Origin: Hyphomicrobium_B sp001006785
GTDB taxonomy: Bacteria; Pseudomonadota; Alphaproteobacteria; Rhizobiales; Hyphomicrobiaceae
Assembly: GCF_001006785.1 (NCBI RefSeq)
Contig: NZ_CDHO01000001.1
Span: 575,382 to 639,381 of the forward strand
Length of the DNA: 64,000 bases
Direction: 5' to 3'
In this document: one piece after another, positions 43,289 through 53,078 of the stretch
Layout of the letters: every line of letters begins with the position of its first letter
How positions within the stretch are numbered: the stretch's first letter is position 1
Position numbers and translations under genes: made by a program
The notes under the pieces: generated by a model
What the model was told of the DNA's origin: nothing
The model's database searches: none
The model's input: the letters and a program-made list of their open reading frames with translations, nothing else

Positions 43289-44167
43289 GTGTATTGCGGC
43301 GAAATCATCTCCAAGAAATCGGCTTTTGCCGCGATTTTTAGTCGAATTGGATCGCTTTTCGGCGACGGCGTCGCGTCATCAGAAGCAACGTCGAGGGATG
43401 ATCGACGCGCGCCGATTGAGGGACAAGAGGCCGTTCCAGGTGTGCGGATTTGGTACGTCGAACACAATCCCAATGCCAATCCGGAAGACGACAAGGCGTT
43501 TTTAACTAAAGCGGACTTCGCCGAATTCGCGGCGATCCGGCATTTGGAAACGCGCAAGCGGTCGCTCGTTGTTCGGGCTGCTTTGCGTCAAGCGCTGTCG
43601 GACAGTGTTGGCGGAAAGGTGACACCGGATGCGTGGTGCTTCGCACGCACGGAGAACGGTCAGCCGATCCTCGTGAACGGCGAAAACAACCTTAAATTCA
43701 ACTGTTCGCATACGTCATTTATGTCCGTCATTGTGGTTTCTACCGTCGGCGATGTGGGGGTCGATATCGCTGACGCGTCGTTCGATTACGCCGACGATTG
43801 GCTCGGCGAAGTCATGTCGAAGCGTGAACTCAAGGCCCTTGCAAAGCTTACGGGGGGCAAGCGTGCGGATGCCGTTTCCCGGCTTTGGACACTCAAGGAA
43901 GCCTACGTGAAGATGCTTGGCACCGGAATTGCTGAGATCGCGGATGTCGCCTTCGATCTTGGTGACGATCGCCTTCTTTCGGGAAGTTCTCACGACTGGT
44001 TTCTGCAACCCGTTTTCAGGACTTGGATCGTCAACAGTCAGGGGCGTCGCTACTCCGTAGCGCTCGCGTCGGGTTCTTTCACTTCGATGCGGGCTCCATT
44101 GAGCCGCTGTTTGAGTGAGGATGCCCGTGGCTATTCAAGAGATCGATTTCCAGCTTTGGCAGGATGA
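43289..44167 (+). CDS. 4'-Phosphopantetheinyl transferase
   Basis: A 292-residue protein with a GTG start at 43289 after GAGG. The Sfp-type motifs are present: FNCSHTSFMSVI (P1-like), GVDIADASF with the magnesium-binding Asp, and RLWTLKEAYVKMLGTGI with the WxxKEAxxK core. It loads phosphopantetheine onto carrier proteins. The gene overlaps the NRPS-like gene by 41 bases, so its natural substrate is almost surely the carrier domain of that protein. The N-terminal 60 residues are not conserved. Confidence 0.88.
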   Translation: MYCGEIISKKSAFAAIFSRIGSLFGDGVASSEATSRDDRRAPIEGQEAVPGVRIWYVEHNPNANPEDDKAFLTKADFAEFAAIRHLETRKRSLVVRAALRQALSDSVGGKVTPDAWCFARTENGQPILVNGENNLKFNCSHTSFMSVIVVSTVGDVGVDIADASFDYADDWLGEVMSKRELKALAKLTGGKRADAVSRLWTLKEAYVKMLGTGIAEIADVAFDLGDDRLLSGSSHDWFLQPVFRTWIVNSQGRRYSVALASGSFTSMRAPLSRCLSEDARGYSRDRFPALAG

Positions 44168-47100
44168 GAGGCCTCGCGAGCCACGTCTTCTTCATCATCA
44201 TTTCGAACAGCAGGCGCTGCTGCGACCCGATCACCCGGCCGTGGAGTTCGCCGGTCAGATCCTTACTTATGAAGAGCTCGATTGCGACGCGAACCAGATC
44301 GCTCACTTTCTGACTCAGATGGGTGTTGGCGTCGGTTCTCTGATCGGGCTCTGCCTGAAGAAGTCGCCCAGGCTTTACGCCGCCATGCTCGGCATTCTCA
44401 AGGCCGGTGCGGCTTACGTTCCGATTGACCCGAAATGGCCGATGGACCGCATTCGCGCCATCGCCGACGACGCGCAGCTGAAGTTCATGGTGTCGGAAGG
44501 CACCCTTGCTGACGGTTTCGAGGGCGAACTCGATGCGCCTTTGCTGCGTCTCGATACGGCGCATGATGACATTCTGGTTCAGCCGGTCGTTCCCGTGATC
44601 GATTTCGAGCAGGCGCTTACGCCCGCCGCGCTGAGCTACATCATTTACACGTCGGGTTCGACCGGGCGGCCGAAAGGCGTGATGATCGAACACCGCAACG
44701 CTTTGGCGTTCGTGAAGTCGCTCAAGACCGTTTATCGTGTCACCGATCACGACCGCGTCTATCAAGGTTTCTCGACGGCGTTCGACGCTTCGGTCGAGGA
44801 GATCTGGGCTGCATTCTCGCGTGGCGGCACGCTGGTCGTTCCGACCGAAGAGATTCAGCGTTCGCCGGCCGATGTTGCCGAGTTCCTCAACACGAATAAC
44901 GTGACTTATTTTTCCACCGTTCCGACGATGCTGGCGATGATCGACCGGGATCTCGATACGGTGACGACGCTCGTGCTCGGCGGTGAAGCTTGCTCCAACG
45001 AATTGGTGACGCGTTGGGCCCGGCCGGGCCGGCGCATGCTCAATACGTATGGGCCAACGGAAGCGACGGTCGTTGCAACCTGGTCGGAATGCATCAGCGG
45101 CGAACCCGTTTCCATCGGCAAGGCACTTCCGGGATACTCAACCTACGTCCTCGATGAAAACTTGCAGCCGGTGGCGCCGGGAGAATGCGGTGAACTGTTC
45201 ATCGGTGGGGCCGGTGTCGGCCGCGGCTACATGAACTCCGAGGCACTCACCTCGCAGCGCTTTATCGCCAACCCGTTCGAGCCGGAAAGGAAAGACCGGC
45301 TTTACAGAACGTTCGATCACGTGCGTCTCGGAGACGATGGAGCGCTGTATTTCCTCGGTCGTCTCGACGATCAGGTCAAAATTCGCGGTTTTCGTATCGA
45401 GCTGTCAGAAATCGAATCCGTCCTCATCGAAAATCCGGCGATCAAGGCAGCGGCGGTCGCCGTGACCGAGATCGGCGAGATGAAGCAGCTTGCTGCGTAC
45501 ATCGTCGTCAACGAACAGGTGGTCGATCTCGACCGGCAGGCGATCGGAGAAAATCTTCGCAATCGACTTCCACCCTACATGGTGCCGCAATATCTCGATG
45601 TGATCGAAGAACTGCCGATGATGTCGAGCGGCAAGGTCGATCGCAAGAGCTTGCCCAAGCCTCAGACGCTGCTGAACGGGCCGAGTGAAATCGTTTTGCC
45701 GGAAAGCGATCTCGAGAAGCGACTTGCAGCATCTTGGGCCACGGCGTTTCAGCTTTCCGAGGTCTCGGTGACGGCAGATTTCTTTCTCGACCTCGGCGGG
45801 CATTCGCTGCTCGCCTCGCAGGCCGTCAGTGTTGTCAGGGCCGCCGTGCCGGACGCGCCGATTTCCGTGCGCGATTTTTATGATCACCGCACGGTAAGGC
45901 AACTCGCGCGTGCTCTTGAAGCGCGCGGTTTCGGCGGGGCGGCGAGTTCCGATGACGCGGCCGTTCAGGTGAAGCCAGACAAGCAGTCCGGCGTGCTGAT
46001 GCGCTGGACGGTTGCGACGCTGCAGGCCGTGAGCATTTTTGTCTATTACGGCATCGTCGCTGCGCCGCTGGCGTTTGTCGCCGTGATTGCGACGTCGGTA
46101 ATCGACGGCGAAATTGCGTGGCCTCAGGCTGCGGCGATCATGACTGCGGTCGGCTTCGGAATTTGGCCGTGCGCGTTACTGTTCACCGTCGCGCTCAAAT
46201 GGCTGGTCATTGGGCGCGTGAAGCCTGGGCGGTATCCGCTTTGGAGCTTCTATTATTTCCGTTGGTGGCTGGTGCAGTGCTTCCAGCCCCTCGGCTGGGC
46301 GGACATGTTTTCCGGCACGCCGCTGATGAGTCTTTACTGGCGCGCGATGGGCGCCAAGATCGGTCGCAACGTCACGCTTTCGACGGCGATTTGCGGTGCG
46401 TTCGATGCGGTAACGATCGGCGACGGCTCGAGTGTCGGGCTTGAAACGCAGATTTTGGGATATCGCGTCGAGGACGGGCATCTCGTCATTGCGCCCGTGG
46501 AAATCGGAGCGAACTGCTTTATCGGCATGCATTGCAATCTCGGGCTTGGCACGAGAATGGGGAACGGCGCGCGGCTCGACGATATGTCCGCGCTCAGCGA
46601 TGGAACGGTGATGAAGGACGGCGAAGGCCGTCGCGGTTCGCCGGCACGGCCCGCCGATGTCGATGTGCCGTCGCGGCAAGCAGACTCGCGCAGAGGTGCG
46701 CGGTTCCTGTTCGGTCTCCTCCACCTCGCATCTATCTATGCGATGGGCTATTTTCTGCTCCTGACGCTTGCGCCGTCGATGGCGTTGATCCTTGGCGGTC
46801 TCTGGCTTGCGGGCCCGATGGGCGGCGCAATCGGTGCGTTCGCCGCCGTGCCGGTCGGCATTCTGACGTATGTCGGCTGCGCGGTTCTGCTGGTGCGCCT
46901 GCTGCCGCCGCTCGAAGCCGGAAGCATGTCGATCTACAGCGGAGCGTATCTCAAGCATTGGTTTGTCAGCTACCTGCTCGAGAACACCAAAACGATTTTG
47001 CAGCCGATCTATGGGACGATCTACTGCCCGTCGCTGCTGCGCGCGCTCGGGGCGAAGATCGGTGCAGGATCTGAGGTTTCGACGGTTTCGCACATCACGC

Positions 47101-48212
47101 CCAATCTCTTGGAAGTTGGCGAGAAAAGCTTTCTCGCGGATGCCTGCCTCGTCGGCGGCCAACGCATCAATGGCGGTACGGTTGAAGTTGGCAAAGTGAG
47201 CATCGGCGCGCGCAGCTTTATCGGTAACAGCGCGGTCGTTGCCGGCGGACATACGATCGGCAGCAATGCCTTGATCGGCGCGGCGTCGACTCCGCCAGCG
47301 CAGGTCAGAGATGTTCCGGACGACACGAAATGGTTCGGCGCTCCCGGATTTGCCCTGCCGCAGACTCAGCAGGAGACGTCGTTCGACGACAAGGAAATCT
47401 TTGCGCCGACACGTGGAGCGCTGGTCGCCCGCACGCTGACGGACACGGCGCGGGTTCTGCTGCCGGGAACAATTTTTGCGCTCGAAATGGTGACGTTCGC
47501 CACGCTGATTGTGCTCGCACACCGCGCGATGATGCCGACGTGGCTGCTCGTCCTCTTCGTGCCGCTGCTGGCGTCGGCGTTGGCGTTCGTGTCGATGCGG
47601 TTGTCGGCGCTTGTGAAAGCGGTATTCATTGGCCGCAATGCTCCGGTGACGAAGCCGCTCTGGTCGCGTTTCATCTGGAATAACGAGCTGGTCAATGGCG
47701 TTTATGAAACCGTCGCCGCGCCTGCGATGGCACCGTTGCTCGGCACGCCGTTTCTCGCCGCGTATCTGCGCTTGATGGGCTGCAAGGTCGGGAAATGGTG
47801 CTACCTCGGCACGACGCTGTTTTCGGAGTTCGACCTCGTCGAGATTGGCGACCGTGCCTGCCTGAATATCGGCTCGACCATTCAGACGCATCTGTTTGAG
47901 GATCGGGTGTTCAAGGCTGACGTCGTCAAAATCGGTGACGGTTGCAGCGTCGGCAACATGGCGGTCGTTCTCTACGGAACCGAAATGCGAGATCGCTCGA
48001 ACCTCGGACCTCTATCGGTTCTCATGAAAGGTGAGATGCTGCCCGAGGCAAGCCGGTGGCATGGAACGCCGTGCGAGCCTGTGGCGCTGGTGAAGCCGCG
48101 TACGGCCGAAGCTGTCAAGCCGATATCCCCAGAATTGGATATGAATATACAGTTAAAACCTGAGCGGCGGCGTGTGAAAGACAGCGCGGGATCGCTACAG
48201 CCTGCGGCGTGA
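44127..48212 (+). CDS. Single-module membrane NRPS of the epsilon-poly-lysine synthetase (Pls) type
   Basis: A 1361-residue protein. The GTG at 44127 is preferred over ATG 44121 because GAGG lies six bases before it. Residues 25-505 form an adenylation domain (YTSGSTGRPKG, NTYGPTEATV, GRLDDQVKIRGFRIELSEIE, and SSGKVDRK with the catalytic Lys). Residues 520-600 form a carrier domain with serine in DLGGHSLLA. The rest alternates membrane helices with three blocks of hexapeptide-repeat (left-handed beta-helix) sequence. This C-terminal architecture is that of Pls, where it joins amino acids into an isopeptide polymer without a thioesterase. The likely product is a homo-poly-amino acid or amino-acid-modified product; its identity is unknown. 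A phosphopantetheinyl transferase gene overlaps its start. Confidence 0.85.
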   Translation: MAIQEIDFQLWQDERPREPRLLHHHFEQQALLRPDHPAVEFAGQILTYEELDCDANQIAHFLTQMGVGVGSLIGLCLKKSPRLYAAMLGILKAGAAYVPIDPKWPMDRIRAIADDAQLKFMVSEGTLADGFEGELDAPLLRLDTAHDDILVQPVVPVIDFEQALTPAALSYIIYTSGSTGRPKGVMIEHRNALAFVKSLKTVYRVTDHDRVYQGFSTAFDASVEEIWAAFSRGGTLVVPTEEIQRSPADVAEFLNTNNVTYFSTVPTMLAMIDRDLDTVTTLVLGGEACSNELVTRWARPGRRMLNTYGPTEATVVATWSECISGEPVSIGKALPGYSTYVLDENLQPVAPGECGELFIGGAGVGRGYMNSEALTSQRFIANPFEPERKDRLYRTFDHVRLGDDGALYFLGRLDDQVKIRGFRIELSEIESVLIENPAIKAAAVAVTEIGEMKQLAAYIVVNEQVVDLDRQAIGENLRNRLPPYMVPQYLDVIEELPMMSSGKVDRKSLPKPQTLLNGPSEIVLPESDLEKRLAASWATAFQLSEVSVTADFFLDLGGHSLLASQAVSVVRAAVPDAPISVRDFYDHRTVRQLARALEARGFGGAASSDDAAVQVKPDKQSGVLMRWTVATLQAVSIFVYYGIVAAPLAFVAVIATSVIDGEIAWPQAAAIMTAVGFGIWPCALLFTVALKWLVIGRVKPGRYPLWSFYYFRWWLVQCFQPLGWADMFSGTPLMSLYWRAMGAKIGRNVTLSTAICGAFDAVTIGDGSSVGLETQILGYRVEDGHLVIAPVEIGANCFIGMHCNLGLGTRMGNGARLDDMSALSDGTVMKDGEGRRGSPARPADVDVPSRQADSRRGARFLFGLLHLASIYAMGYFLLLTLAPSMALILGGLWLAGPMGGAIGAFAAVPVGILTYVGCAVLLVRLLPPLEAGSMSIYSGAYLKHWFVSYLLENTKTILQPIYGTIYCPSLLRALGAKIGAGSEVSTVSHITPNLLEVGEKSFLADACLVGGQRINGGTVEVGKVSIGARSFIGNSAVVAGGHTIGSNALIGAASTPPAQVRDVPDDTKWFGAPGFALPQTQQETSFDDKEIFAPTRGALVARTLTDTARVLLPGTIFALEMVTFATLIVLAHRAMMPTWLLVLFVPLLASALAFVSMRLSALVKAVFIGRNAPVTKPLWSRFIWNNELVNGVYETVAAPAMAPLLGTPFLAAYLRLMGCKVGKWCYLGTTLFSEFDLVEIGDRACLNIGSTIQTHLFEDRVFKADVVKIGDGCSVGNMAVVLYGTEMRDRSNLGPLSVLMKGEMLPEASRWHGTPCEPVALVKPRTAEAVKPISPELDMNIQLKPERRRVKDSAGSLQPAA

Positions 48213-48248
48213 CCGCAATAGCCGAAAAACTGTGACATGCGTGCCATT

Positions 48249-48277
48249 GCGCGTCGAGCTTTTCGGGCTTGACGCGC
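48249..48277 (+). terminator. Hairpin after the Pls-like gene
   Basis: Seven-base arms GCGCGTC (48249-48255) and GACGCGC (48271-48277) enclose a 15-base loop 37 bases after the stop codon. No T-run follows, so termination is uncertain. Confidence 0.4.
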
Positions 48278-48399
48278 CCTTCGCCTCGACACCTTCAGGC
48301 GAATCACTCTGACTCAATTTTGAATTGAGACGCACAAGGAGCGCTGCCTTCCAGCCGGCGCAGTTGTGCAGGGTGTCAACGCCCTTTCGGAGTGGGTAC

Positions 48400-49899
48400 A
48401 TGAAACTCGTTTTGGGATCCCTATCGGCTGCAGCGCTGCTGTGCTCCATGGCAGGCACTGCGTACGCAGATGGTCCTTTCGGCTCCTTGAAGGATACGGC
48501 GCCGGTTATCGAGCAGCCGACCTGGTCGGGAGTCTACTTCGGTGCGGGCTGGGGCTACGGTCACAACCGCTCGAAGAATAACTATCGCGACAATAGTGGC
48601 GACCCCGATTCATCTTCATCACGCACCGAGCACGCGGACGGTGGATTGGTCTCGCTGCTTTACGGTGCGGACCGACAGATCGGCGACCGGTTCGTTGTCG
48701 GTATCTTCGGCGATATCGATCTTTCGGATATCACGCGCGGCAACCGCGATGAGCATAACGCGCTGGAGATCGACCGCGCCTGGGCGATCGGCGCACGTGC
48801 CGGCTTCCTCCTCAACAGCCGCACGCTGATCTTTGCCACCGCAGGCTATACGCAAGCGCATTTCGACAATGATGGCTGGTGGGACATCGATCCGCCTACG
48901 TCTCCGGGAACGACGCTGCGTGGCCGGGGCTCGCGCACGTTCGGGGGCTACTTCGTTGGCGGCGGCGTTGAATCGCGGCTGACCGACAACTTCTTCCTGC
49001 GTGGCGAAGTGCGGTACTCGGACTTCGCGGGACGCGTGACGAACTCAGGAAATTTTGAAGATGCGGACTACGTTGACTCGGAAGTTCCGTCGCTTCTGAC
49101 GGCACGCGCATCGCTGGTCTACAAGCTCGGCCGTTCGGAGGTTCTGAACCCGGGCAGTGAAATCGATGATACGCAAGGTCCCAAGTACATCAGCTACGCG
49201 GGCGTCGAGGGTGCGAACCACGCCTGGGCTTTCTATACCGGTGCGCTCGCCAAGCTGAACGGCGGCTTCTACACCGACGGCTTTGTTCTGCGCTCGGAAG
49301 GCATCATCGCCGACTACGATTATCGGGCGACGGGCGGCGTGTTCACGCCTGATCCGGGTGCATCGGCGCCCGCCGGCACCAAGATCGATGCCAGAGACCG
49401 CTCTCTCGACGTGATGCTCGGTTATCAGTGGGTGCGGGACAGATGGAGCGCGACCGCCTATATCGGTTACGAAGTGCGCGACGTGCACCTGTCGCCGGAT
49501 GATCTGAACAACGACGTTCGCGGCACGGACTCCGGCCTGAAGGTTGCCTTCGAACTCGAAACCGACGACACCAGCGACGATCGGTTCTACGGTTCGTTCG
49601 AAACCAGCTATTCGATGGCGTTCAATTCGTATTGGGCACAGGGCCGGCTCGGTTATAACTTCCAGAAGATGTTCGGTGCTGAAAGCGTCATCTTCGGACC
49701 GGAAGCCTCGGTTCTTGATGACGACGGCGACGTGGCAACGCGCGTCGGTGCGTTCACGACCTTGCGCTATAACGTGACGCCGAAAATTCCGATGCGCTTG
49801 ACGTTCAATATCGGCAATCAGTTCGTCAACGACAGCGGCGAATCCCGTAGCGGTGGCGAAGGCCTCTACGGTGGTGGCATGGTCCGCTTCGACTACTGA
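48400..49899 (+). CDS. Two-part outer-membrane beta-barrel protein (Omp25-like plus BcsS-like)
   Basis: A 499-residue protein starting at ATG 48400 after GGAG. It has a signal peptide (LGSLSAAALLCSMAGTAYA). Residues 40-260 resemble an Omp25/31-type eight-strand barrel (WSGVYFGAGWGYGHN, GGVESRLTDNFFLRGEVRYSDF). Residues 285-499 resemble BcsS, an outer-membrane protein of alphaproteobacterial cellulose loci (ISYAGVEGANHAWAFYTGAL, LNGGFYTDGFVLRSEG), and end in Phe-Asp-Tyr, consistent with a barrel end. Two barrels in one chain are uncommon. No cellulose genes are nearby. Confidence 0.8.
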   Translation: MKLVLGSLSAAALLCSMAGTAYADGPFGSLKDTAPVIEQPTWSGVYFGAGWGYGHNRSKNNYRDNSGDPDSSSSRTEHADGGLVSLLYGADRQIGDRFVVGIFGDIDLSDITRGNRDEHNALEIDRAWAIGARAGFLLNSRTLIFATAGYTQAHFDNDGWWDIDPPTSPGTTLRGRGSRTFGGYFVGGGVESRLTDNFFLRGEVRYSDFAGRVTNSGNFEDADYVDSEVPSLLTARASLVYKLGRSEVLNPGSEIDDTQGPKYISYAGVEGANHAWAFYTGALAKLNGGFYTDGFVLRSEGIIADYDYRATGGVFTPDPGASAPAGTKIDARDRSLDVMLGYQWVRDRWSATAYIGYEVRDVHLSPDDLNNDVRGTDSGLKVAFELETDDTSDDRFYGSFETSYSMAFNSYWAQGRLGYNFQKMFGAESVIFGPEASVLDDDGDVATRVGAFTTLRYNVTPKIPMRLTFNIGNQFVNDSGESRSGGEGLYGGGMVRFDY

Positions 49900-49943
49900 T
49901 GGCCGTCCGGCAGCAAGCTCCGGCTGCATGCCGACGATGATTT

Positions 49944-49980
49944 AAAGCGCTTCCGTTTCCCAACGGGGGCGCTTTTTCTT
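49944..49980 (+). terminator. Intrinsic terminator after the barrel gene
   Basis: Arms AAAGCGC (49944-49950) and GCGCTTT (49969-49975) close an 18-base loop that can pair further (GTT/AAC), followed by TTTTTCTT. It lies about 45 bases after the barrel stop and before galE. Confidence 0.75.
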
Positions 49981-50024
49981 GTGCGATTATATTTTGAAAT
50001 GCTTCGGAAGGTTGTTGCAACGTC

Positions 50025-51020
50025 ATGAGCGTCTTGGTCACGGGCGGCGCCGGATACATCGGCAGCCATATGGTTCTCGAACTTCTGGATGCCGGCGAGA
50101 ACGTTGTCGTCATCGACAACCTGTCGACGGGCTATCGCTGGGCCGTCGCGCCGGGTGCAGACCTCGTCGTGGCGGATATTGCAGACACCGACGTCGTTCG
50201 GCAAACAATCCGCGACCATGATGTGAACGCAATCATCCACTTCGCGGGATCGATCGTCGTGCCTGAGTCCGTTGCCGATCCGCTCGGCTACTATCTGAAC
50301 AATACGGTCAAGTCGCGCGGGCTGATTGCGACGGCCGTGGAATGCGGCGTCAAAAATTTCATCTTCTCGTCGACGGCCGCCGTCTATGGCAATCCCAAGG
50401 AAAATCCTGTCACGGAAACGGCGGCGCTGTCGCCGATGTCGCCTTACGGATCGTCGAAGCTGATGACAGAAATCATGCTCGCGGATACGTCGCGTGCGCA
50501 CGATTTTCGCTTCGTCGCGCTGCGCTATTTCAACGTCGCGGGCGCCGATTACAAAGGCCGCTCGGGACAGTCGACGCCGAAAGCGACGCATCTGATCAAG
50601 GTCGCGTGCGAGACTGCGGTCGGCAAGCGCGGCCAGATGGAAGTCTTCGGGACCGATTACCCGACGTCCGATGGAACGTGCGTTCGCGACTACATTCAGG
50701 TGAATGATCTGGCGGCCGCTCATCGGGCGGCACTGAAATATCTGCGCAGCGGCGGGGCGTCGGAGATTTTTAATTGCGGATATTCGAAGGGGTATTCGGT
50801 GCACGAGGTCATCGCGGCGGTGAAGCGCGCCTCGGGGAACGATTTCAAAGTCGTGCTGTCGCCGCGCCGGGCCGGCGATCCGGCGGCGATCGTTGCGGCA
50901 TCGTCCAAGGTTCGCGACGCGCTCGGATGGACGCCTCAGCATGACAATCTCGATGAGATCGTGCTCCAGGCGCTGAACTGGGAGCGCGGCGTCGATCGCT
51001 TGAAAGCTTCGGCCACCTAG
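50025..51020 (+). CDS. galE: UDP-glucose 4-epimerase
   Basis: A 331-residue protein with the extended SDR pattern: GGAGYIGSHMVLELL for NAD binding, HFAGSIVVPESV, FSSTAAVYGNP with the catalytic Ser/Thr region and the YGSSK active-site Tyr and Lys. VRDYIQVNDLAAAH matches the GalE subfamily. It converts UDP-glucose and UDP-galactose in the cytosol and supplies galactose units for polysaccharides. It follows the barrel gene but is separated from it by a terminator. Confidence 0.92.
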   Translation: MSVLVTGGAGYIGSHMVLELLDAGENVVVIDNLSTGYRWAVAPGADLVVADIADTDVVRQTIRDHDVNAIIHFAGSIVVPESVADPLGYYLNNTVKSRGLIATAVECGVKNFIFSSTAAVYGNPKENPVTETAALSPMSPYGSSKLMTEIMLADTSRAHDFRFVALRYFNVAGADYKGRSGQSTPKATHLIKVACETAVGKRGQMEVFGTDYPTSDGTCVRDYIQVNDLAAAHRAALKYLRSGGASEIFNCGYSKGYSVHEVIAAVKRASGNDFKVVLSPRRAGDPAAIVAASSKVRDALGWTPQHDNLDEIVLQALNWERGVDRLKASAT

Positions 51021-51074
51021 CAAAGCGTCGTTGTCGCTCAGGCATCGGCCTGGCGTTGTCGGCGCGGCTTCCCA

Positions 51075-53078
51075 TCATGTTCCGATCTTGCCGCCGCCCT
51101 TGCGCGTGATGGCGACGACGGACGGACGCGCCGGCATGTCGGGTTTGAAGTCCGGCCAGCGCGTCGAAAGATCTTCGTAATACGAATAGCGGCCGAACTC
51201 AGGCCAATCCGGTCCGTCATCAGCGGGATGCTGAACGGCGACGAACGCCGTCGTGTCGTCGGGTGTGAAGCAAGGGCCGCACATTTCGGCGCCGTGCGGC
51301 ACGCGGAAGAAGAGCTTCGACGTGGCGCGTGATGGTCCGTCGGTGTCGACGGCCCAAAGTCCGTCGGCGCGGCCGGTCGCCTTGGCATCGTTGCCATCGG
51401 TTGCGACCCACAACCGTCCTGCGGAATCGACGACTGCGTTGTCCGGCATACCGAACCAACCATTTTTGCTCGTCTCGGTGGAGAATGTCGCTCCGACCGC
51501 CGCGACGGACGGATCTCCGCACTTGAGCAGAATTTCCCAGCGGCCGTGCGTTGCTGCGTGGTCGCCGCCATCTTCGATGATTTCGATGATATGCCCGAAG
51601 GCATTTTCGGCGCGCGGGTTCGCGGCGTCGACCTCTTCCGGCTTTCGCTTCGTGTTGTTGGTCAGCATGATGTAGACGCGCCCGGTCGCGGCGTGGGGCG
51701 TGATGTCCTCGGGGCGATCCATTTTGGTAGCGCCGACAAGGTCCGCCGCGCGGCGCGTCTCGATCAGGATGTCGGCCTGATTGCTGAAACCGTTAGCTTC
51801 GGTGAGCGGTCCTTGCCCGAAAACAAGCGGTAGCCAGAGAACCGATCCGTCGGCCGAGAATTTCGCGACATGCAGCGTGCCCGCGTCGAGCAGTTCCATG
51901 TTCGCCGCGCGGTTCGTCGGATCGAAGCGGCCTGCGGTAACGAACTTGTAGACGTAATCGAAGCGCTCGTCGTCGCCGAGGTAAACCGCGACGCGGCCGT
52001 CTTTTGCAACGACGTTATCCGCGCCTTCGTGTTTGAAACGGCCGAGAGCGGTGCGCTTTTTCGGAACGGACTGTGGGTCGAACGGATCGACTTCGACGAC
52101 CCAGCCGAAACGGTTGGCCTCGTTCGGCTCTTTGGAAAGATCGAACCGATCTTCGAAGCGGCCCCAGGCATAAGGCGCCGATGGAATGGAGAGGCGCTGA
52201 TAGTTCGCCGTTTCGCGGTGGCCCTCCGGCAGCGCGCCGGAGAAGTAGCCGTGAATGTTTTCTTCGCCCGAGACGAAGGTTCCCCAAGGCGTCATCGCGC
52301 CGGAGCAATTGTTGAGTGTGCCGAGGACTTTGTGTCCGCTTGGATCAGCGTTTGTCTTGACGCGATCCGTACCGGACACCGGTCCGGAGAGATGGATTTC
52401 CGTCGCGGATGTGACGCGCCGGTTAAGGGGAGAGTCTTTTATCAAAGCCCATTTGCCGTCGATCTTTCGGATCTCTGCGATCGTCGCGCCGTGCGCCATC
52501 GCTTCGATGCTGAAGCGCTCGGGCGTCGCGGCGTGCATGCTGAGCTTGCCGTCTTTGATCTCGACGATGCCGGGAAACATCAGATGCGGATTGGTGTATT
52601 CGTGATTGACGAACAGCACGCCGTGCGATGACGGATCGGCCGCGTCGGGCATCGGCAGATAGCCGACGAAATCGTTGTTGTAGCCGAACTGCCGGGCCTG
52701 TGCTTCAGGCGTTTGCTGCGCCGGGTCGAAGCTTGGCGAGTCCGGAAAAAGCGCGTCGCCCCAGCGAAGGAGAACATCGGCGTCGTAGCCTTCGGCGACA
52801 TGATGATGCGCGTCGACTCCGGCTTCGACTTCAATGAAGTGAAACGCGGACTGGCTGGTCTCCGCTTGGGTGGCTTCAGCGGCGGCCAATGCTTTCGCGC
52901 CGATCGTCGTCGAGATCGCCGATACCGCGAGCGCACCCAGCAGAATTTCACGCCGCGAAAAGCGCCGGCTGATAATCTCGCCCATAGTCGGGTTGCCGGA
53001 CGTGTTGCGCGGCGGGGCGTCGGCGTGCTCCAGCATGCTGGCTGCAAAAGGCGATTCACGTCGTTCGTCGGCGCTCAT
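51075..53078 (-). CDS. phoX: PhoX-family alkaline phosphatase (DUF839), Tat-exported
   Basis: A 667-residue protein. A 31-residue leader precedes the twin-arginine motif RRFSRREILLGALAVSAIS, so folded export by Tat is expected. The PhoX/DUF839 core follows: FGYNNDFVGYLP, HGVLFVNHEYTNP, GTFVSGEENIHGYF, and GRFKHEGADNV, which supply the acidic residues for calcium and iron. TATGRVYIMLTNNTKR continues the propeller. PhoX enzymes release phosphate from esters in the periplasm under phosphate limitation. No Pho box could be recognised with confidence upstream. Confidence 0.88.
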   Translation of the reverse strand: MSADERRESPFAASMLEHADAPPRNTSGNPTMGEIISRRFSRREILLGALAVSAISTTIGAKALAAAEATQAETSQSAFHFIEVEAGVDAHHHVAEGYDADVLLRWGDALFPDSPSFDPAQQTPEAQARQFGYNNDFVGYLPMPDAADPSSHGVLFVNHEYTNPHLMFPGIVEIKDGKLSMHAATPERFSIEAMAHGATIAEIRKIDGKWALIKDSPLNRRVTSATEIHLSGPVSGTDRVKTNADPSGHKVLGTLNNCSGAMTPWGTFVSGEENIHGYFSGALPEGHRETANYQRLSIPSAPYAWGRFEDRFDLSKEPNEANRFGWVVEVDPFDPQSVPKKRTALGRFKHEGADNVVAKDGRVAVYLGDDERFDYVYKFVTAGRFDPTNRAANMELLDAGTLHVAKFSADGSVLWLPLVFGQGPLTEANGFSNQADILIETRRAADLVGATKMDRPEDITPHAATGRVYIMLTNNTKRKPEEVDAANPRAENAFGHIIEIIEDGGDHAATHGRWEILLKCGDPSVAAVGATFSTETSKNGWFGMPDNAVVDSAGRLWVATDGNDAKATGRADGLWAVDTDGPSRATSKLFFRVPHGAEMCGPCFTPDDTTAFVAVQHPADDGPDWPEFGRYSYYEDLSTRWPDFKPDMPARPSVVAITRKGGGKIGT

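Noticed and set aside
46176..47891. Minus-strand frame of 571 codons
   Set aside because: Arg/His-rich translation without domains, lying wholly inside the Pls-like gene.
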